A program made the translations under genes and the position numbers. A stretch of DNA of 64,000 bases from Chromatiales bacterium 21-64-14 (GTDB lineage: Bacteria > Pseudomonadota > Gammaproteobacteria > 21-64-14). Below are positions 60,081 through 64,000 of this stretch, piece by piece; position 1 is the stretch's first letter; every line of letters begins with the position of its first letter. The notes below the pieces were generated by a model that saw only the letters and a program-made list of their open reading frames with translations, did no database searches and had not been told where the DNA came from. The stretch spans positions 62,001 to 126,000 of the forward strand of contig NCBI01000001.1 of NCBI GenBank assembly GCA_002255365.1. Reading direction: 5' to 3'.

Positions 60081-60899
60081 TCAACGCCGCTCCGCTCGGG
60101 TGGCCCATAGTCGCTCCAGCAGGTCCATTTCCCCATCGGTGAAGCCGGCGCGATGACGTGCCCCGCGCTGAAACGGGCCGCGGATCCGGCCGGCAGCGAA
60201 CCGCAACAGTAGTTCACCGTAGACCACCTCCGTATCCAACCCGCGCTGACTGCAGAGGTAACGGAACCAACGCGTGCCTACCGCCACATGGCCGATCTCG
60301 TCGCGCTGGATCACCCTGAGGATCGCCGCGCTCGCCCTATCCCCCACCGCCTCCAGCCGTGCCAAGATGCCAGGAGTCACGTCAAGTCCGCGGGCTTCCA
60401 ATACCCGCGGCACCAGCGCCATGCGCACCAAGGGATCGTGGGCGGTCTGGCGCGCCATGTCCCACAGGCCATCGTGACCTGGAAAATCCCCATAGGCGTG
60501 GCCCAGTTCCCGAAGCCGGCGTTGCAGGAGCCGGAAGTGGGTAGCCTCTTCTTCCGCGACCCGCACCCAGTCTGCGTAGTAAGCCACCGGCAGCCCGCGG
60601 AAGCGATATACCGCGTCCCAGGCCAAGTTGATGGCATTAAACTCGATATGCGCTAAGGCATGGAGCAAGGCGGCCCGTCCCTCGGGGGAGGACAAATGGC
60701 GCGGCGCCAGTTCCCGGGGCACCACCAATGGTGGTCTGGGGGGACGGCCCGGCGCGTCCAGCGGCTCCGGCGCGGCAGCGGACTGCACGTTCAGGTGTCC
60801 AATACGCCAGCCATGGGCCGCCGCACGACCCAAAGCGATCTTCTCCTCCACGCGGTCGGCCCGTAGGCACCCCCACGCCGCTTCAAAGAGATCGCCCAC
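60081..60899 (-). CDS. DUF455 ferritin-like domain protein
   Basis: A 272-residue protein of the DUF455 family, a four-helix ferritin-like fold with a probable di-metal site. Candidate ligands are in ALAHIEFNAINLAWDAVYRF, VAEEEATHFRLLQRRL and IQRDEIGHVAVGTRWF, the paired E-x-x-H pattern of di-iron carboxylate proteins. Function is unknown; tRNA-modifying MiaE and ferritins share this fold. The start is a GTG with GGAGG five bases before it. A Fur-box-like palindrome overlaps the likely promoter, consistent with control by iron. Beyond that site a truncated bacterioferritin gene diverges. Confidence 0.87.
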   Translation of the reverse strand: MGDLFEAAWGCLRADRVEEKIALGRAAAHGWRIGHLNVQSAAAPEPLDAPGRPPRPPLVVPRELAPRHLSSPEGRAALLHALAHIEFNAINLAWDAVYRFRGLPVAYYADWVRVAEEEATHFRLLQRRLRELGHAYGDFPGHDGLWDMARQTAHDPLVRMALVPRVLEARGLDVTPGILARLEAVGDRASAAILRVIQRDEIGHVAVGTRWFRYLCSQRGLDTEVVYGELLLRFAAGRIRGPFQRGARHRAGFTDGEMDLLERLWATRAERR

Positions 60900-60913
60900 T
60901 AGGTCCTCCAGGT

Positions 60914-60946
60914 AATGAGATTGTCATTATTGCAAATCATTCTCAG
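60914..60946 (-). promoter_or_regulatory. Fur-box-like operator
   Basis: The minus strand reads TGAGAATGATTTGCAATAAT then GACAATCTCATT, an A/T-rich, partly palindromic tract of overlapping GATAAT-like hexamers in a GC-rich region. It matches the Fur 7-1-7 consensus at most positions and lies 15-47 bases upstream of the DUF455 start, immediately before its GGAGG. It also abuts the truncated bacterioferritin on the other side. Confidence 0.6.
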
Positions 60947-61197
60947 CAGACCTTGGGCAAGATCCAAGTGAGCGAATCGGTGCCGGAACAGCCGCGCGCG
61001 GACCTCGAACGGGAACTGCACACCACTACGGTGCTGCACAAAGCCGCCGCCGATTGCTGGGAACAGGCGACGGGGGGAGCAAGGCCCTGTTCCAGGAAAT
61101 CCTGGCACGGGAGGAAGCGCATATCGGCTGGCTCGAAACCCAGATCGACCTGGTAGACCGGCTCGGGCTACCCAGCCACCTGCAGTCCCAGCTATAA
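60947..61197 (+). pseudogene. Truncated, frameshifted bacterioferritin
   Basis: The plus strand encodes only the last half of bacterioferritin: QTLGKIQVSESVPEQPRADL, ERELHTTTVLHKAAADCWEQ, then after a one-base shift inside a run of six G, SKALFQEILAREEAHIGWLE, TQIDLVDRLGLPSHLQSQL and TAA. The first 70-80 residues, with half of the di-iron site and the haem methionine, are absent, replaced by the Fur-box region and the divergent DUF455 gene. The stop overlaps the glycerate kinase stop region. It is a non-functional remnant unless expressed as a short peptide. Confidence 0.85.
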
Positions 61198-62448
61198 GAC
61201 CGCGATTGCTGACGGCGACCTCCAGCCGATCATGAGATCCATGACGTTGGTGCCGGTCGGACCGGTCTGAATCAAATCGCCGCTGGCCGCGAGGAAGGTA
61301 CCGGCATCGGCCCGGGCAAGGCAGTCGGCGCCGTCCAGTCCATGGGACTCTCCACGACCCACACTGGCACCGTCCACCAGGGCACCCGCGTCCTCGGTAG
61401 ACCCATCGCCGCCGTCGGTGCCCACCGCCAGCAGCGCCACACCGGGCTGATTTCGAAACTCCAGGGCCGCCGCCAGGGCCAGAGACTGGCAACGCCCGCC
61501 GCACCCAGGCGCGGCGGGCAAACACACCGTGGTCTCCCCGCCCCAGATGGAAAACCCCGGTGGCCCCTCCATGATCCGCCGCGCTAGCCAGCGACCGGCC
61601 ACTGCCGCTGCACCGTCCACGAAGTCGGAATACAGAGTCACCGGTCCACCCAGACGCCGGGCGCAATCCGCAGCCGTTTGCTTGGCATCTTCGAGACGCG
61701 CCACCACCCGGATCTCGGCCACCCCCAAGCCGGGAGCCCCAGGCGCCGGAACCGGGGGTTGCCGTTCCGTCAGCGTCCGCAGCCACGGGGGCACCTCCGG
61801 CATATCGCGGGATCCGGCACTACCGGGGACCAGCAGCCCGGAGCCAATGACGGCGGGATCGTCGCCACGCACATCGGAGACCAGGAGGGCCAGCACGCGT
61901 CGCCCCTGCAACCACCGTAGCAAGCGGCCGGCCTTGATGGCGGACAGGGAGCTCCGTATCCGGTTCATCTGCCGGATGTCCAGCCCACTGGCCAGCAGCC
62001 ATCGGTTGACCCCCGCCAAGTCTTCCAGGGACAGCCCGTCCGGCAGCACCTCCACCAGACTGGAGGCGCCCCCTGAGATCAGAAACCATAGGGGATCGTT
62101 CATCGGGGTCTGCTGAATAAACTGCAGCAGCGCCGCGCCCGCCGCGAGGCTCGCCCGGTCGGGGACTGGATGCCCCGCCTCCCGGCAATGGATCCCCTGT
62201 TGAGCGCAGAGGCCCGAATCAACATGGCCGGATTTGGTGATCACCAGCCCACGGCACACGCGCCCGGCGACCGCTCCCAGAGCGCCGCGGGTCATGGCGC
62301 AGGCCGCCTTGCCCACCGCCACCAAGTGCAGCGTGCCGCCCGGCAACTCGCCTTGCAACGCGCGGCCCACACAGGTGGCGCCGTCCACCGCCCCCAGGGC
62401 CGCCTGCAGCACTACGAGCAGCCGGTGCCGATGCTCATCTATGGACAC
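61192..62448 (-). CDS. Glycerate 2-kinase (GckA/TtuD, MOFRL family)
   Basis: A 418-residue kinase that phosphorylates D-glycerate to 2-phosphoglycerate. The N-terminal DUF4147 domain has LVAVGKAACAMTRGALG, VITKSGHVDSG, AGHPVPD and LISGGASSLVEVLPDGLSLED. The C-terminal MOFRL domain has WGGETTVCLP, GGRCQSLALAAALEF, LLAVGTDGGDGSTEDAGALVDG and GDLIQTGPTGTNVMDLMIG. The start is a GTG (VSIDEHRHR) after GGAGGGG; this gives the usual length. It would act with the glyoxylate aminotransferase and a hydroxypyruvate reductase (not seen here) in serine-glycerate or phosphoglycolate salvage. Confidence 0.93.
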   Translation of the reverse strand: MSIDEHRHRLLVVLQAALGAVDGATCVGRALQGELPGGTLHLVAVGKAACAMTRGALGAVAGRVCRGLVITKSGHVDSGLCAQQGIHCREAGHPVPDRASLAAGAALLQFIQQTPMNDPLWFLISGGASSLVEVLPDGLSLEDLAGVNRWLLASGLDIRQMNRIRSSLSAIKAGRLLRWLQGRRVLALLVSDVRGDDPAVIGSGLLVPGSAGSRDMPEVPPWLRTLTERQPPVPAPGAPGLGVAEIRVVARLEDAKQTAADCARRLGGPVTLYSDFVDGAAAVAGRWLARRIMEGPPGFSIWGGETTVCLPAAPGCGGRCQSLALAAALEFRNQPGVALLAVGTDGGDGSTEDAGALVDGASVGRGESHGLDGADCLARADAGTFLAASGDLIQTGPTGTNVMDLMIGWRSPSAIAVL

Positions 62449-62662
62449 CCATCCCCTCCGCAGGCCGGGAGCGATCGGGGAACACCGCCAGCCCCCCTCC
62501 CGCATTCACACCGCTCCGTTGCGGTGGCCGCCGCATGCGCAAGGACCGGGTGCGTTGCTTGCGCCCGCCGCCACGGTGTATTGGCCCCACTACTGCCGGC
62601 ATACGGCAATCAACCGGCGACATCTCAGCACCCCGGTCACGATCGCCGGCGCGAAACCTGGG

Positions 62663-63859
62663 CTAACCCTGCAGGGCCGCCAGACCCCGTGCCAGATCGA
62701 CCTTCAGGTCCTCGACGTCCTCGAGACCCACGGCCACCCTCAGCAACCCATCAGCGATCCCGGCCGCGCCCCGTGCCTCCGGCGTTATCCGGGCGTGGGT
62801 GGTGGTAGCGGGGTGGGTAATCGTGGTCTTGGTATCGCCTAGATTGGCAGTGATGGATAGCAACCGGGTGTGGTCCACCACCGTCCACGCCCCGGGTTGT
62901 CCGCCATCTACCTCGAAGGCAACGATGCCACCGAAGGCCGATTGCTGGCGCGCCGCGAGGCGGTGCTGAGGGTGGGACGGCAGGCCCGGGTAGTGCACCC
63001 GCAGCACCTGCGGCTGAGCCTCCAGCCAACGCGCGAGTTCGAGGGCAGCGGCGCTGTGGGCTCGCATCCGCAGGGCCAGTGTCTCCAGCCCCTTCAGGAA
63101 TACCCACGCATTGAAGGGGCTCATGCTCGGACCGGCGGTGCGCAAAAACCCGAACACCTCCTTGCCTACCAGTTCCTCGCTGCCGATGACCGCACCGCCG
63201 ATACAGCGGCCCTGTCCATCCAGATACTTGGTGGCGGAGTGGATCACGATATCAGCGCCGAGGCGCAGGGGTTTCTGCAGCGCCGGGGTGCAGAAGCAGT
63301 TATCAACAACCAGCAAACACCCGCGTCCATGGGCAATATCCGCCAGGGACGCGATGTCCGCCACCTCCGTCAGCGGATTGGAGGGCGTTTCCAGGAACAG
63401 CAACCGGGTCTGCGGCTGGATGGCCCGTGCCCAAGCGTCGAGGTCGGACAGGGGCACATAGCCCGCCCCCACACCGAACCGGGCCAGATAGGTGTTGAAG
63501 AGACTCGTGGTACTGCCGAAGATGCTGCGCGAAGAAACGATGTGATCCCCGGCCTTGAGCAGGGCCATGCAGGTCGAGAGGATCGCCGCCATACCCGACG
63601 CGGTCGCCACGCAGCATGCCCCGCCCTCCAGTGCCGCCAATCGGCGTTCGAAGGTCCGCACCGTCGGATTCGTGAAGCGGGAATAGATGTTGCCCGGCTC
63701 CGCCCCCGAAAAGCGCGCTGCGGCCTCGGCTGCGCTGCGGAATACGAAGCTGGAGGTGGGAAAGATTGGTTCGGAGTGCTCGGCCTCGCTCGTGCGCACT
63801 TGTCCGGCGCGCACCGCCAGGGTCTCAAACCGGTAGTCGTCCGGCTGCTCTGCGTCCAT
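62663..63859 (-). CDS. metZ: O-succinylhomoserine sulfhydrylase
   Basis: A 398-residue PLP enzyme of the Cys/Met metabolism family that makes homocysteine directly from O-succinylhomoserine and sulfide. YSRFTNPTVRTFERRLA and ATASGMAAI give the phosphate site, LETPSNPLTEVADI and VVDNCFCTP contact the ring, and K211 (HSATKYLDGQGR) forms the Schiff base. SMSPFNAWVFLKGLETL and ITANLGDTKTTITHPATTTH are typical of MetZ rather than MetB. The start at MDAEQPDDYR has GAGGAG upstream. In pseudomonads metZ follows purF; an off-window gene ends just upstream, as shown by the terminator at 63932. Confidence 0.92.
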   Translation of the reverse strand: MDAEQPDDYRFETLAVRAGQVRTSEAEHSEPIFPTSSFVFRSAAEAAARFSGAEPGNIYSRFTNPTVRTFERRLAALEGGACCVATASGMAAILSTCMALLKAGDHIVSSRSIFGSTTSLFNTYLARFGVGAGYVPLSDLDAWARAIQPQTRLLFLETPSNPLTEVADIASLADIAHGRGCLLVVDNCFCTPALQKPLRLGADIVIHSATKYLDGQGRCIGGAVIGSEELVGKEVFGFLRTAGPSMSPFNAWVFLKGLETLALRMRAHSAAALELARWLEAQPQVLRVHYPGLPSHPQHRLAARQQSAFGGIVAFEVDGGQPGAWTVVDHTRLLSITANLGDTKTTITHPATTTHARITPEARGAAGIADGLLRVAVGLEDVEDLKVDLARGLAALQG

Positions 63860-63931
63860 CCCATCGCTCCTCGTCGTACCGGGCGACACCACCCATCTCG
63901 CGAAACGGCGGGTACGCGGCCAGAAGGACGC

Positions 63932-63966
63932 AAAAAAACCCGCTTTCCACGGCAGCGAAAGCAGGT
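63932..63966 (-). terminator. Intrinsic terminator of an off-window minus-strand gene
   Basis: On the minus strand CCTGCTTTC, loop GCTGCCGTG, GAAAGCGGG is followed by a run of seven T. One mismatch in the stem. It would terminate the gene upstream of metZ, which lies beyond the window edge, and so makes metZ an independent transcription unit. Confidence 0.8.
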
Positions 63967-64000
63967 CGGCCCGCTTTAGCTGCATTTATTACGCGCCCGC

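Noticed and set aside
61192-61200. Overlap of bacterioferritin and glycerate kinase ends as a regulatory overlap
   Set aside because: The bacterioferritin is a pseudogene, so the shared few bases are simply convergent ends.

Overview
The window comes from a GC-rich gammaproteobacterium. Evidence is the gene order (gltX-cysS, folD, a tRNA cluster, tig-clpP-clpX-lon-hup, ppiD; dnaQ-rnhA-methyltransferase next to mltD), the lipid A gene lpxH, and a PEP-CTERM/EpsH-type exopolysaccharide setting. A deep-branching free-living lineage, perhaps a chemolithoautotroph of the Acidiferrobacter/Chromatiales kind, fits, but the genus cannot be fixed from the sequence alone.

Region 1-20 kb is an accessory, decaying island. 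It opens with a truncated tyrosine-recombinase fragment and carries broken IS3, IS21 and IS630 transposases plus a second IS3 tail. The surviving genes are stress- and envelope-related: a run of four very small proteins (DUF1328, CsbD, DUF3096, DUF3309) beside a frameshifted Crp/Fnr regulator, an exported 151-residue protein, catalase-peroxidase KatG, an ice-binding-like (DUF3494) protein with a PEP-CTERM tail, another DUF3096 protein, and a 2931-residue cyclic beta-1,2-glucan synthase.

Region 20-24.4 kb is an exopolysaccharide module: an EpsB2-type undecaprenyl-phosphate sugar transferase facing a UDP-HexNAc dehydrogenase and a UDP-uronate 4-epimerase. Region 24.4-44 kb is mostly core: glutaredoxin, a CBS-domain protein translationally adjacent to an NhaD/ArsB-type transporter, dnaQ, rnhA, a methyltransferase, mltD (with gloB missing from its usual slot), a glyoxylate aminotransferase, a complete YejABEF-type peptide ABC importer, fabI, a dicarboxylate symporter and ppiD.

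Region 44-64 kb is core proteostasis and translation: tRNA-Asp and tRNA-Val, HU, Lon, ClpX, ClpP, trigger factor, a four-tRNA cluster (Pro-Arg-His-Lys), folD, a GGDEF/EAL protein in a run with gltX, cysS and a DUF2892-like membrane protein, then ppiB and lpxH. The last part holds the most unusual regulatory sequence: a cobalamin-riboswitch-like core with no gene downstream on its strand, and a Fur-box-like site between a DUF455 ferritin-like gene and a truncated bacterioferritin. The window ends with glycerate 2-kinase, metZ and the terminator of an off-window gene.

Metabolically, the glyoxylate aminotransferase, glycerate kinase and folD would fit 2-phosphoglycolate/serine-glycerate salvage. 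No CRISPR array, rRNA or intact mobile element is present.
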